A stretch of 64,000 nt of DNA. It comes from Haloarcula pellucida (GTDB taxonomy: Archaea > Halobacteriota > Halobacteria > Halobacteriales > Haloarculaceae). A program made the position numbers and the translations under genes. The notes under the pieces were generated by a model. It worked only from the letters and a program-made list of their open reading frames with translations, ran no database searches and had not been told where the DNA came from. The stretch covers positions 1,034,262 through 1,098,261 of the forward strand of contig NZ_BMOU01000001.1 in NCBI RefSeq assembly GCF_014647235.1, read 5' to 3'. Below are positions 26,190-35,542 of the stretch, in pieces. The stretch's first letter is position 1, and each line of letters begins with the position of its first letter.

Positions 26190-27356
26190 TCAGACGCGCT
26201 GGAGCGTGACCCGGAAGTCCGCCCCGCCCATCTCGCTCTCGCCGACGCGTACGCTCCCCCCGTAGGACTCGGTCAGCGCGCGGACGAAGCCGAGACCGAA
26301 CCCGCTCCCGGAACTGTCCGGCCCCTTCGCCCCCATCTCGAAGATGCGCTCGCGGATGTCCTCCGGGACGCCGCTGCCGTCGTCCGCGAACCCGACGACG
26401 ACTTGCTCGGTCCCGAGTTCCTCTTCGTAGACGCGCATCCGCACGTCACCATCGTTGTGGACGGCAGCATTCGAGACGAGATTCGCAAACACCGAGTCGA
26501 GCAGTTCCCCGCCGTACACTCGGTAGTCGAACGCCTCCGAGTCGAAGTCGACCGACAGATTCTCGTAGTTCCCCGCAACTTCGGTGACCGTCGTCCCGAG
26601 TAACGCTCCGAGGTCACGCGGTTCCGGTTCGTCCTGTGCTTCGAGCGTCGAGACGAGGCTCCCGACGCGTTCGATGAGGTCCGCGGAACTCCGGGCTGCC
26701 CGCTGTATCTTCTCGACGTACTCCTCGGTCTGCCCGTCGACGTCCGCCGCGACGGCGTCTGCGAATCCCGCGATGACCTGCAAGTCGTTACCGAGGTCGT
26801 GGCGCAGGAGGCGGTCGTACATCTCTATCATCTCCTTTCGCGTCTCTAGGTCCTGCCGTGCGCGTTCGAGATGTTCTCGGGAGCGAATGTTGCTGATGGC
26901 CGTCCCGGCGTGAGAGGCCAGAATCTCCAGCGGGCGACTCTGTTCTTCGCCGAAGGACTCGACGGACGTAGAGCGAGTCACCAGTATCGCCGTCACTTCC
27001 CCGCCGACCTGCGTCGGGACGGCGAGCGTGGCGGTCACGTCGGAGTCGGTGGTCATGCCAGCCTCGTCACCGGTGGCGATGACAGTCTCGCCGGCCTCCA
27101 GCGCTCGGACCGCGACGGCGCTCGGCTGATCGCCCGCCGCCAACCGGGGGTTCGTGCTGTGGACCACGCGCGGGTCACCGTCACGAACCTCGACGAAGGT
27201 CGAGTAAGAGAACTGAAAGAGCAGCGACATCGCTTCCAGTGTCAGCGAGACCACCTCTTCGACGGTCTCACACCGATTGAGCGCCTGACCGTACTTGTTC
27301 AAGTCGGCCACCTGTCGCGCGAAGTCCGGTTGTTCTTCGAATACCATCCAAGCCAC
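26190..27356 (-). CDS. GAF-domain histidine kinase
   Basis: A 388-residue cytoplasmic sensor kinase. Residues ~20-155 are a GAF domain. The dimerisation/phospho-acceptor helix contains LLRHDLGNDLQVI with the histidine at about 187. The ATPase domain has NLVSNAAVHN (N box), DDGSGVP (G1) and GFGLGF (G2). No response regulator is adjacent, which is common for haloarchaeal kinases. ATG 27347 is an alternative start. Confidence 0.88.
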   Translation of the reverse strand: MAWMVFEEQPDFARQVADLNKYGQALNRCETVEEVVSLTLEAMSLLFQFSYSTFVEVRDGDPRVVHSTNPRLAAGDQPSAVAVRALEAGETVIATGDEAGMTTDSDVTATLAVPTQVGGEVTAILVTRSTSVESFGEEQSRPLEILASHAGTAISNIRSREHLERARQDLETRKEMIEMYDRLLRHDLGNDLQVIAGFADAVAADVDGQTEEYVEKIQRAARSSADLIERVGSLVSTLEAQDEPEPRDLGALLGTTVTEVAGNYENLSVDFDSEAFDYRVYGGELLDSVFANLVSNAAVHNDGDVRMRVYEEELGTEQVVVGFADDGSGVPEDIRERIFEMGAKGPDSSGSGFGLGFVRALTESYGGSVRVGESEMGGADFRVTLQRV

Positions 27357-27469
27357 TCCCGCGGAGTGTATACCCGTTACAAGGTAGGACAGGGAAAAAC
27401 CGTTTCGGGCGATTACAAGATACGATACTCCGGGTCGGTGTCTGACCGACCCGCATTCACGACACAGTG

Positions 27470-28537
27470 TCAGTCGAGGCGGTAGCGAAGGAGTGCGGCG
27501 ATACCGCCGAGGTTCGACAGTTGCTGTCCGGGTGCGAACTCCGCGGAGAAGACGGTCACCGACCCGCCTTTCTGCTCGGTGGTCTCGATGATGTGGTCGA
27601 CGTCGACGTCCCAGTCGCCCTCGCCCGACCGTTCTTCGCGCAGTCGGTCGTCGAGTACCAACAGCGTCTCGATGGCGCCGAAGTCGGCGGCTTTGGCCAC
27701 TTCGTCGGGGCCGTAGGCCACCTCACTTCCCTCACCGATGCGGGCCATGAGTTCGTCGATGAGGTCGGCCTCCTCGGCGATTCGGGTCTGTTGCTGGACG
27801 TCCTCGACGGCGCCACGTTTCAGGACTTCGTGGACGCCACGGTCACCGACAGCGGCGGTGTCGACGACGGTAATCTGCGCTGCGATGTCCGGAATCTCCT
27901 CCTCGAAGTAGTCCAGCGCGTCCTGTTTCGTGAACCCGGGGCCGGCGAGGATGTAGGCGTCCACGTCCTGCCGTTTGAGGACGGCGGCGAGTTCGGCGAA
28001 CAGTTCGTCGCGGGGCCGGGCGTAGTCGCCTTTCCCCGTCGTCGACGTGATAGACGCTCGCTCTTCGGTGCCGTACTGTGCGACGGTGTGGACGTGGGCC
28101 TCGCCTTCCTCGACGGTGGCGATAGCCACGTCGGGGTTCTCGGTGGCTTCGACGGCTTCCTCCAGTCGGTCGTTCTGGTCCGGTTTCCAACGCTTCTCGA
28201 CGGTCAGTTCGGTGTGTTCCTCGACGTTCAGCGTATGGTGAAAGCCCAGTTGGTCCTCCCGGGAACAGTCGACGATTTCGCCGCCGATTCGGAGGCGGTT
28301 CGCGAACTTCGCGAACTCGACGTCGGTGACCTCGATTTTCAACCACATCGGTTCGCGCTCCCCGCCCTTGTCACGGAGGGTGTCGTCGTTGCGCTGGATG
28401 CGCCGCGTGGTGTCACCGGAGACGTGGTCGCCGGGTTCGACGACGTGCGAGAGGTGCCAGAGGTCGTCGAGCGTCTCGGGGACCACCTCGACGCGTTCGC
28501 GACCCTCGCCGGTGGCCTGCCGGCTTTTGATCTGCAT
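27470..28537 (-). CDS. pelA: mRNA surveillance protein pelota
   Basis: A 355-residue archaeal pelota (Dom34/aPelota), an eRF1 paralogue that enters the empty A site of stalled ribosomes and, with aEF1A and ABCE1, splits them. The N-terminal Sm-like domain begins [16 protein letters not shown], the middle domain has the [16 protein letters not shown] segment where eRF1 has other residues and lacks the GGQ motif, and the C-terminal domain ends in [15 protein letters not shown] 28537 matches the family start; the open frame before it is not needed. Next genes on the same strand are two DUF4013 proteins and an RqcH homologue. Confidence 0.95.
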   Translation of the reverse strand: MQIKSRQATGEGRERVEVVPETLDDLWHLSHVVEPGDHVSGDTTRRIQRNDDTLRDKGGEREPMWLKIEVTDVEFAKFANRLRIGGEIVDCSREDQLGFHHTLNVEEHTELTVEKRWKPDQNDRLEEAVEATENPDVAIATVEEGEAHVHTVAQYGTEERASITSTTGKGDYARPRDELFAELAAVLKRQDVDAYILAGPGFTKQDALDYFEEEIPDIAAQITVVDTAAVGDRGVHEVLKRGAVEDVQQQTRIAEEADLIDELMARIGEGSEVAYGPDEVAKAADFGAIETLLVLDDRLREERSGEGDWDVDVDHIIETTEQKGGSVTVFSAEFAPGQQLSNLGGIAALLRYRLD

Positions 28538-28576
28538 ACCGAGTGGTGGGCCGCCCGTCCACAAGTGCCCTGCTAT

Positions 28577-29299
28577 TCACACTGCGGGCTGGCCGGTAGT
28601 CGCGTCCTCGTCCGTCTCGCTCGCGATGTCGACGTCGGCGACGCCGGCCCCGATGGCGTAAGCACTGGCGACGTTGCCATAGAACACGACGAACGGTACC
28701 AGTAGTGCGCCGACGCCGGTGGCCGCGATGGCGCCAGCGAGTAGCTGTGCGAGGACGCCGATGGCGACGAAGACGAGCCATCCGATCGCGTAGCGCCGGT
28801 CGCCCGCGACGGACCGGAGGTCACCGGGCGAGAACGCCGCGCCGAACCGACCCGTCCGGGCGTAGGCGGCGACGCCCGCCGGAAGGAGGTACAGTGCGGC
28901 GAGCAACAGCACCAGCGTCACGGACAGCACCAGCAACGCGACCAGAACGCCCCCGGCGGCGAGCAGTCCGGTTCGTGGCCCGGTCCCGCCCTCGACGATG
29001 GTGACGGGAACGAGGAACAGGAACGCCGCGACGGCGATGGCAATCACGGGGACCAGCAGGTACACGAGCGAGATGACGAAAGCGACGACACCGTCTACGA
29101 GGAGGTCGCCCCACTCGTCGAACACGGGTGGGGCCTCGGTGTTGCCCGCCGCCACCTGTCGAACGACGCGGACGAGGTAGCCGTACACGAACAGGAGCGG
29201 GACGAACAGGAACCCCAGCAGACTCAACACGCCCCCGACGAGTAGCGTCTCGACTTTCTTCTCGCCGTTCCACGGAAATCTGAGTGCGTCTTCGAACAT
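28577..29299 (-). CDS. DUF4013 membrane protein (first paralogue)
   Basis: A 240-residue membrane protein starting MFEDALRFPWNGEK, with about six helices in three pairs. It is a paralogue of the next gene (29518-30219): both start MF(E/Q)EALxxP, share VVRTLRQV-like and WGDLLVDGxxAF segments, and end with an alanine-rich VAYAIG region. The role is unknown. ATG 29299 matches the paralogue's start; the longer frame to 29446 lies in the promoter region. It runs 39 bases upstream of pelota. Confidence 0.75.
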   Translation of the reverse strand: MFEDALRFPWNGEKKVETLLVGGVLSLLGFLFVPLLFVYGYLVRVVRQVAAGNTEAPPVFDEWGDLLVDGVVAFVISLVYLLVPVIAIAVAAFLFLVPVTIVEGGTGPRTGLLAAGGVLVALLVLSVTLVLLLAALYLLPAGVAAYARTGRFGAAFSPGDLRSVAGDRRYAIGWLVFVAIGVLAQLLAGAIAATGVGALLVPFVVFYGNVASAYAIGAGVADVDIASETDEDATTGQPAV

Positions 29300-29517
29300 G
29301 GGTATCACCGTCACCGCCTCCGTCAGCGGCGCGAACGAGAACGCTCGTCGTCGGCCCGGCGTGGCAGTAACGAACGGAAGTACGCCTGCCGAAGGGATAA
29401 AGACGGGCTGAAAAGACACTACGAGTAGCCTGCCAGATTCGGACACGCTCGATAGCTACTGGTCGTCACTTGGACACTGACTGTCACAGAAAATCCGTTC
29501 TACCGCGCCTCGACCGC

Positions 29518-30219
29518 TCAGGCTGCGGGTTGGCTGGCCGGGGCGTCGGGCCCCTCCTCGACGGCGGGCATCTCCCGGACCGCCGAGCCGATCGCGTGGG
29601 CCCCCGCGACGTTCGCGTAGAACGTGATGAAGGGGGCGAGGATGGCACCGATGACCACGACGTTCAACAGGCCGATGACGATGCCGCTCAGGAGACCGAT
29701 ACCGACGGCGACGAGCCACCCGGTGGCGTAGGTTCGGCTGAAGGCCATCGGGCGGAGTTCGGCGGGCGAGAACGCCGCGCCGAGACGGTCGGTGCGGACC
29801 CACGCGACGACGGCCGCCGGAATCACGTATGCGACGAGCAACGAGACGGCGGCCACGAGGAGCGCCGTCACGACGGCGATGAGACCGATCGCCAGCCCCG
29901 TCCCGCCGTTGCTCCCGCCGATGCCGGCGGTGACGCCGGTGGCGAACAGCGCCACGATCGCGATGACCGTGGGCAGCAGCGCGTAGACGAACCCGATAGC
30001 GAACGCCTTCAGTCCGTCTACGAGCATCTCACCCCAGTCGTCGAACTCCGGGGGTTCCTCTACGCCGCCGAGTACCTGCCGGAGCGTCCGGACGACGTAT
30101 CCCAGCACCAGGAAGGTGGGGACCACGAGGAAACTGACGAACAGTAGTAGCCCGCCGATGGCGATGTTCTTGACCGCGCTGTCGCTGTTTCGTGGGTAGT
30201 TTAGGGCTTCTTGAAACAT
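29518..30219 (-). CDS. DUF4013 membrane protein (second paralogue)
   Basis: A 233-residue membrane protein homologous to its neighbour at 28577, starting MFQEALNYPRNSDSAVKN. Six hydrophobic segments with glycine-rich helices. The tandem copy arose by duplication. It has its own strong promoter (TATA near 30292-30304). Confidence 0.75.
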   Translation of the reverse strand: MFQEALNYPRNSDSAVKNIAIGGLLLFVSFLVVPTFLVLGYVVRTLRQVLGGVEEPPEFDDWGEMLVDGLKAFAIGFVYALLPTVIAIVALFATGVTAGIGGSNGGTGLAIGLIAVVTALLVAAVSLLVAYVIPAAVVAWVRTDRLGAAFSPAELRPMAFSRTYATGWLVAVGIGLLSGIVIGLLNVVVIGAILAPFITFYANVAGAHAIGSAVREMPAVEEGPDAPASQPAA

Positions 30220-30274
30220 TGTGGCTCCAGATACACGGCCGAGGACCGCCGATCGTGGCCTCTGTCTGTATCTA

Positions 30275-30304
30275 CGTATAATACGACCAACAAGTATATA
30301 AGCC
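30275..30304 (-). promoter_or_regulatory. TATA box plus short dyad before the second DUF4013 gene
   Basis: On the minus strand GGCTTATATACTT (30304-30292) is one of the best TATA matches in the window. Its predicted transcript start (about 30270) falls beside the 11-bp perfect dyad CGTATAATACG (30275-30285), which could be an operator. Confidence 0.55.
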
Positions 30305-30317
30305 TGCGTGAGCCGTG

Positions 30318-32504
30318 CTACTCGTCGACCATCCGACTCCCGCCCGGCGGGAGGAACTCCTGAATCTTGTCCGGGCTGGCGACTTTCCGGACGAACGTCT
30401 CGTCGGCGAAGCGGTCCTTGAACTCCCGGTAGAGGCGCTTGGCGATGTCGTTCTGGGCGTACTGTCCGGGTTCGACGGTGATGCTCGTCGCCGCGTTCGG
30501 TCGGATTGCGGCGGGCGGGCCGCCGATGACCTGTGTTTGGTCCTCACAGGTGATGCCGACGGCGACGCCGACCGGCGTGTCCTCGAAGTAGGTCCGGTCA
30601 CCGCGGACGGCGAACCCGCCCTTCTCCAGATACTCGCCGCTCTCGGGGGTCTTCGACACCTGTTCTGGGTCGACCATGTACACGTCGCCCGCGAACTTCC
30701 CGTCCTTCCAGACCGAGGAGTACGAGACGGCGAACTGCGCCGCTTCCTCGAGCGAGGATTCGGGGAAGTCGACCTCTTGAGCGGGTTCGCTCGGCCCCGT
30801 CGCCTTCAGCACCGTGACCGGGCCACCGTGGGCCTGTGCGTGGAAGAACTTGTCACCCCGCTCGCAGTACTTCTGGACGAGTTCCTCGTTGTCGTCGGCG
30901 TCCCGGCCGCCGATGACGAGGTAGCCGTCGGAGGTGTGGAACCAGCGGAACTGCTCGTACCACTGCTCGTTGTTGCGGATGGGGATAGAGGGTTCCGAGA
31001 GCCAGTCGGTGGGTTCGTCGTCGTCCTCCTCGTCCGGTTCCGGGGCCGCGTCGGTGTCCTCGGCCTCCCACTCCTCGCGGCGCTGTTTCACGGCTTCGAG
31101 GTCCTCGCGCGTGTCCTCGATGGCCGCCATCGCGCCCTCCTTCTTGCCCTCGATGCGCTTGGCCTCCTGATACAGTTCGTCCGCGTTCTTCTCGACGCCC
31201 TGACTGGCGTCGACGGTGACGCGGGTGCCGTCGACGTCGAGCGTGACGGTCCCCTCGCTCCCGTCGACGCCGACGACGGCTTCCGCCGCCGCGATACCGC
31301 GTTCCGCTCCCTCCTCGAACGTGGCCTCGATTTCGTCCCACGGCACGTCGTCCTCGCGGGCCTGCTGGGCCGTCGAGATGACCTCGTCGACGAGGTCGTA
31401 GCGGGCGTACAGCAGTTCGGCCTTATCGCGTTCGGCCTCGGCGTCGGCCTCGAAGTCCTCGATAGCGCCCTGCTGTTGCTGGATGATGTGCTCGTACTTC
31501 GAAATCTCCGCCTCGAAATCGGGGCGCTGGGTCTCGCCGCCCTCGACCTCTTGCTCCCGCTGGAAGTTGAAGAAGTAGTCGTCCAGCGCGTCGTTGAACG
31601 AGTCGAACGGCTCGCTGTACCGGTGGTCGTACTCTTCGAGCGGGATGGGCGTGACGTCGACGCGCTGGCGGTTCTCGTTGGCGGTTTCACCGCCGCCGTT
31701 TCGTTGCTCCGCTGGAGCAACGCTCTCCTCTGTGTCCTCGGCACCGTCGGGCGTGTCGTAGTACACCCGAGGATCGAGGTCACCGGTCCGCAGTCGCTCG
31801 CCGAGGTCCGTGACGATTTCGTAGAGGCGTTCGAGTTGCTCGTCGGTCACCTCATCGACGGGGACGTTGTAATCGATGTTCGCCCGCGTACACAGTTCCT
31901 CGCCGTAGAGGCCGCCGAAGTTGAGTTGCGTCGCCAGCGTCCGAACGATGTCCGAGTCGGACTCCCGGATCCGGGCGACGAACCCCTCGTAGTCGACGGT
32001 CAGGGGGTTGAACCGCGCCGACGGGAACTCGTAGGGCGTCCCGGGCGCGACGGTGCGTGACTTCAGGCGTACCGTCTCCAGACAGTCGATGACCTCGCCG
32101 TACTCGTCTAACACCGCGACGTTGCCGTCGCCGAACAGTTCCGCGACGATGGTCGTCGACCCGTCCTCGCGGTCGAACTCCAGTTCGACGATGCGGTCGA
32201 ACTCGAACTGCTCGACGCGGACGAGGTCCGCCCCGGAGAGGCGGTTCCGGAGCATCATCGCGAAGTCCGGCGGCCGGCCCGGGGCGTCCGGAACGTGTTC
32301 GGCCGCCGCGACGTGGGCGCGTTTGACGTCACCGACTTCGATGATGAACTCCACCCGCCCGCGGTCGAAGTCCCGCATCTTCAGTCTGACAAGGTCGTCC
32401 TCGGCGTAGAGATACGCCTTGTCGAGTTTCGCGCCCTCGTAGTCGGCGAGTTCGCCCTCGAGGGCCGCGAGGTCGACGCTCGTCAGTTCCCGCTTCGTGT
32501 CCAT
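30318..32504 (-). CDS. rqcH: NFACT protein, RqcH/NEMF homologue
   Basis: A 728-residue ribosome quality-control factor of the NEMF/Rqc2/RqcH family, which binds split 60S or 50S subunits carrying stuck peptidyl-tRNA and adds C-terminal tails. Order: NFACT-N (about 1-190), HhH region, a long coiled coil (about 290-470, with DDYFFNFQREQEVEGG near the start), then NFACT-R with SDGYLVIGGRDADDNE at about 532-547 and a C-terminal NFACT-C. I use ATG 32504; the frame stays open to 32570. A ~40-bp double hairpin lies in frame at 31680-31722, encoding RNGGGETA in the middle of the protein. Confidence 0.92.
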   Translation of the reverse strand: MDTKRELTSVDLAALEGELADYEGAKLDKAYLYAEDDLVRLKMRDFDRGRVEFIIEVGDVKRAHVAAAEHVPDAPGRPPDFAMMLRNRLSGADLVRVEQFEFDRIVELEFDREDGSTTIVAELFGDGNVAVLDEYGEVIDCLETVRLKSRTVAPGTPYEFPSARFNPLTVDYEGFVARIRESDSDIVRTLATQLNFGGLYGEELCTRANIDYNVPVDEVTDEQLERLYEIVTDLGERLRTGDLDPRVYYDTPDGAEDTEESVAPAEQRNGGGETANENRQRVDVTPIPLEEYDHRYSEPFDSFNDALDDYFFNFQREQEVEGGETQRPDFEAEISKYEHIIQQQQGAIEDFEADAEAERDKAELLYARYDLVDEVISTAQQAREDDVPWDEIEATFEEGAERGIAAAEAVVGVDGSEGTVTLDVDGTRVTVDASQGVEKNADELYQEAKRIEGKKEGAMAAIEDTREDLEAVKQRREEWEAEDTDAAPEPDEEDDDEPTDWLSEPSIPIRNNEQWYEQFRWFHTSDGYLVIGGRDADDNEELVQKYCERGDKFFHAQAHGGPVTVLKATGPSEPAQEVDFPESSLEEAAQFAVSYSSVWKDGKFAGDVYMVDPEQVSKTPESGEYLEKGGFAVRGDRTYFEDTPVGVAVGITCEDQTQVIGGPPAAIRPNAATSITVEPGQYAQNDIAKRLYREFKDRFADETFVRKVASPDKIQEFLPPGGSRMVDE
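31680..31722. repeat. In-frame double-hairpin unit, copy A (inside rqcH)
   Basis: GGCGGT-TTC-ACCGCC (31680-31694) is followed by GCCGTTT and then CGTTGCTCC-GCT-GGAGCAACG (31702-31722), a perfect 9-bp stem with a three-base loop. The unit keeps the frame and encodes a glycine-rich turn. A unit with the same order of parts lies in mutY at 48221-48260. Confidence 0.65.
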
Positions 32505-32630
32505 GTCGGTGGCTGTCGGCGGCGACGCAAAGGCCTGTCGGGACCGGCGGACGACGGGGACCTGTGACAATCTGGCCGACAGACGGCGAGCGTCCGAAAC
32601 CGATCACAGCCACCCAGTCGATGGCCGGAT

Positions 32631-33506
32631 ATGGACGAGCCGCGGTCGGAACCTCTCGCTCGACGGCGTGGGCTGTCCGGGCGTCCCGGAGTTGCAGGGG
32701 GACGTGAGCCGTGTCTGTGGACCGCCCAGCGGGACGGACTCCGGGTTCGGTATCGTCACGAATCCGACCGACGACTCCGGAATCCCCAGTCTGCCGCGTG
32801 CCGCGCTCACGTTTCGATTCTTCAGGGACCAGCAGACGACGCTCTCGGGCCTGAAGCCACCGTGGTCACTCCAAAAGTACGTCGACGGACGGTGGCACAC
32901 GGTCAGACGACGACCATCCGCACGGAAGACGGGTTCCTCGCGACCGGCGGCCGTAGCCAGCGCACGTGGCGACTCACCGTGGACAACGACGTCACGGCGC
33001 GGCTGGACCCCAGAGCCGATACCGGCGGCGTCCGACTCGACGGCTCGGTCACTCGTGTTCCCGTCGCCGGTCTCGGCGGCGGCGTCTACGCCTTCGTCGT
33101 CGCCGGGTGGGCAGACGAGGGAGAGGCGCGCCGACCGATAGCCGTCGGGGCACGGTTCCGCCTCCGCGGCCCGCCGCTCGCGCTCTCACACACCGAGGCC
33201 GTCGAACGAGTGGACCATAGCGGGGCTACCGTCACGGTCGACGCCGACCCCGGTCTCGGCGACCCGGTGACCTACGTCCTCTCGTGCACACGACGAGCGG
33301 CCGATGCCCGGCAGATGCTCCCCGAGGAGGCGGTCACGAACCCCCCGGTTCGCAACCTCCTCGCCGCGTACGATCCAGCCGTCGAAGAAGTCGTCCTCCA
33401 CACCCGCCGGCACCCGGCGTATCCGAACCCCGTTCTCGGCCCGGTCACGATGCGTGACACCGGGTTCGAGATACGTATCCGGGGTGAGACGAACACTAGC
33501 GAGTGA
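32631..33506 (+). pseudogene. Frameshifted secreted/beta-rich protein gene
   Basis: Two overlapping frames together look like one protein. From about 32650 to 32904 the frame that reads SLDGVGCPG...FRFFRDQQTTL...WSLQKYVDGRWHTV has coding-like third positions; from about 32904 the next frame reads QTTTIRTEDGFLATGG...WRLTVDN...and continues to the stop at 33506. Joining them with a net -1 shift at about 32904 gives the 'WSLxKxVDGxWxxV ... TWxLTVDN' pattern typical of haloarchaeal extracellular beta-domains. The start is unclear (ATG 32631 is in the wrong frame; GTG 32668 is possible). A sequencing error cannot be excluded. Confidence 0.6.
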
Positions 33507-33521
33507 AAACGACACGCGTCG

Positions 33522-34559
33522 CTACGCGGTGTCCTCGGCGATTGCCTCGCCAGTTTCCAGTCCGTTCCGTACTGCCGCGTGGAGGCGCGGTTCGTCGGCT
33601 ACCCAGTCGCCGGCGAAGTAGAGGTCGTGATCGGTGGCTCCCCGCAGCGCCTCGTGGTCGACGGTGGCCTCCGGTTGGGCGTACCGCCAGTGCTGATAGT
33701 CCGTCCAGTCGGGGTCGGTGAGTCGGTCGTCGTCCAGCAGGTGCGCGGTACGCTCGGCGATGGCCGAGAGCATCTGGTCGGGACGCTCGTCGTAGTTGGC
33801 GACCGACCACGGCTCGTTCATCTGGACCACCAGCAGCGACTCGCCGTCGGGGACGTGACCGTCCTTGCACTCCTCGCGGGCGACCCACCCGACGTCGTGG
33901 TCCTTGTCGGTGTTGACCGCGCCGTACCACGGGACGTCGAGTTCGAACGGGTAGTGGAAGACCCCCGTGACGACGGTGCGGTACGGCACCGACGCGATGG
34001 CCTGTCGGAAGTCCCGGCAGTCGTCGTGGTCCCACCGTGCCTGTCCGAGCAGGTCTGCCGTCTGCGGGGCCGGCGGGGTGAGGAGGACGGCGTCGAACTC
34101 ACCACGGTCTGTCTCCTCGTCGTCGACGATTCGCCACCCGTCGTCCGCTCGGTCGAGCGTCTCGACGCGGACGCCGTTGTGGACGGTCGCGTCCGTCTCG
34201 GCGAACAGGCGCTTCGCGAGTTGCGTGATGCCGGCCTCGTAGGTCCACTTGCGTTCGTCTGCCTCCCGACCCTCGTCGATGCCGCCGGTTCGCTCGAAAG
34301 TGTAAATCGGTGCCTCGACGTCGACGAGACCGTCGGACGGGAGCGTCTCGGTCACCAGTTCGGTGACGCGGTCGTCGGCGTCCTTGAGGTAGTTCGCCCC
34401 GTACTCGTAGGTGCAGTCGTCCTTCCGCCGGGTGGCCGCCCGACCACAGACGCCGCGACTCTTCTCGAAGACGGTCACGTCCACCGGCGCGTCCCGGAGT
34501 GCGTAGGTCGCCGCGGCCCCGGCCGCTCCGGCACCGACGACAGCCAACCGCGCTATCAT
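33522..34559 (-). CDS. FAD-dependent amine oxidase-like oxidoreductase (renalase-like)
   Basis: A 345-residue flavoprotein starting MIARLAVVGAGAAGAAATYAL, a clear GxGxxG dinucleotide-binding fold, followed by VFEKSRGVCGRAATRR, the FAD-binding extension typical of renalase-like NAD(P)/FAD proteins. The C-terminus has the final FAD motif LYFAGDWVADEPRLHAAV. Substrate unknown. It runs 68 bases upstream-to-downstream with the MBL gene at 34628, on the same strand. Confidence 0.85.
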   Translation of the reverse strand: MIARLAVVGAGAAGAAATYALRDAPVDVTVFEKSRGVCGRAATRRKDDCTYEYGANYLKDADDRVTELVTETLPSDGLVDVEAPIYTFERTGGIDEGREADERKWTYEAGITQLAKRLFAETDATVHNGVRVETLDRADDGWRIVDDEETDRGEFDAVLLTPPAPQTADLLGQARWDHDDCRDFRQAIASVPYRTVVTGVFHYPFELDVPWYGAVNTDKDHDVGWVAREECKDGHVPDGESLLVVQMNEPWSVANYDERPDQMLSAIAERTAHLLDDDRLTDPDWTDYQHWRYAQPEATVDHEALRGATDHDLYFAGDWVADEPRLHAAVRNGLETGEAIAEDTA

Positions 34560-34627
34560 ACTCGGACGGAGGGCCGACGCGAGTAAATAACCATCCCCAC
34601 ACAGGTCAGGTGTTCGTCGTCGCGGGG

Positions 34628-35338
34628 TTAGACCTGACTGGCGAGCGTCCGGAGCGCGTCGTCGCCACCGACTGTCAGCGGGTCGCCGTGACCCATCGCC
34701 ACGATTTCGAACGGGGGGATTCGCGCCGAGAGGTCGGCGATGCTCCGCCGGAGACGATCCATGTCGTAGGAGTCGCCCCAGAACGGGGTCGTCAGGTCGC
34801 CGTCGTCCTCCCAGACGAGATCGCCGAGAAACGCCGCCGAGGCGTCCGCGTGGTGATAGACGACGTGGCCCGGGTTGTGACCCGGCGTGTGGTACGCGGT
34901 GAACCCGCCGATGGCGTCACCGTCGGCTACCGGTTCCAACACGAGGTCCGGCAGGGGAAAGAGTCGTCTGCTGGCCCGGTGGAACAGTCCCTTGTGGTGG
35001 AGCAGTTCGGGGTCGACGTGGCCTTCGAGCAGTGCGAGGTCGTCAGTTCCGACCGACACCGGCCCGTCGAACTCGGGGACGAGTCGGTTCAGACCGCCGA
35101 CGTGGTCGAGGTCGTAGTGGGTCAACAGGACCCGGTCGAGGTCCGCAGGGCCGTAGCCGACTGCCGCCAGTTCGTCCACGATGGTTGGTTCGTTCCACCA
35201 CAGGCCCGTATCGACCAGCGTGAGGGCGTCACTCTCGCCGTCGAAGGCACTCTCGTCGACGAGATAGGCGTTCGAAGCGAGCGGCGGAAACAGCCCGAGT
35301 TCCAGCAGCCACACGCCCTCACTGAGACGACGAACCAT
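34628..35338 (-). CDS. MBL-fold hydrolase (glyoxalase II-like)
   Basis: A 236-residue metallo-beta-lactamase fold protein with LTHYDLDHVGG (the HxxxDH site, where the first H of HxHxDH is kept and the second is Y), GHNPGH and the acidic D in FLGDLVW. Substitution of Y for the second histidine also occurs in some family members; activity should be treated as uncertain. It shares a 204-bp divergent region with the Tat protein gene at 35543. Confidence 0.82.
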   Translation of the reverse strand: MVRRLSEGVWLLELGLFPPLASNAYLVDESAFDGESDALTLVDTGLWWNEPTIVDELAAVGYGPADLDRVLLTHYDLDHVGGLNRLVPEFDGPVSVGTDDLALLEGHVDPELLHHKGLFHRASRRLFPLPDLVLEPVADGDAIGGFTAYHTPGHNPGHVVYHHADASAAFLGDLVWEDDGDLTTPFWGDSYDMDRLRRSIADLSARIPPFEIVAMGHGDPLTVGGDDALRTLASQV

Positions 35339-35461
35339 GAGGTAGACAGGGTCCGAACCGGCAAAACGGTGCGGAATCGTGTGAGTGTGTGCCTACCGAG
35401 AGGGTCGGTAGCAGCGCCACCCAGCCCCCCGTACTCGGCGTCGACCGGGTCCCAGTGACGT

Positions 35462-35482
35462 CCGATAAGGCCGCCTTATCGG
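35462..35482. promoter_or_regulatory. Perfect dyad in divergent promoter region
   Basis: CCGATAAGG-CCG-CCTTATCGG, a 9-bp perfect inverted repeat. It lies about 25 bases upstream of the TATA-like ATTGTTTATTGG (35501-35512) of the Tat protein gene and between two divergent genes, so it is a likely operator. Confidence 0.5.
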
Positions 35483-35542
35483 CAGCGTGCCAACGATAGC
35501 CGCTGATTGTTTATTGGACCGTGGTTTGTGACCGCACACCAC

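Noticed and set aside
27467-28705. Long plus-strand frame opposite pelota
   Set aside because: Antisense shadow; pelota is unambiguous on the minus strand.
30315-32060. 581-residue plus-strand frame opposite rqcH
   Set aside because: Leucine/valine/aspartate-rich shadow of the NFACT protein; no domain and no promoter.
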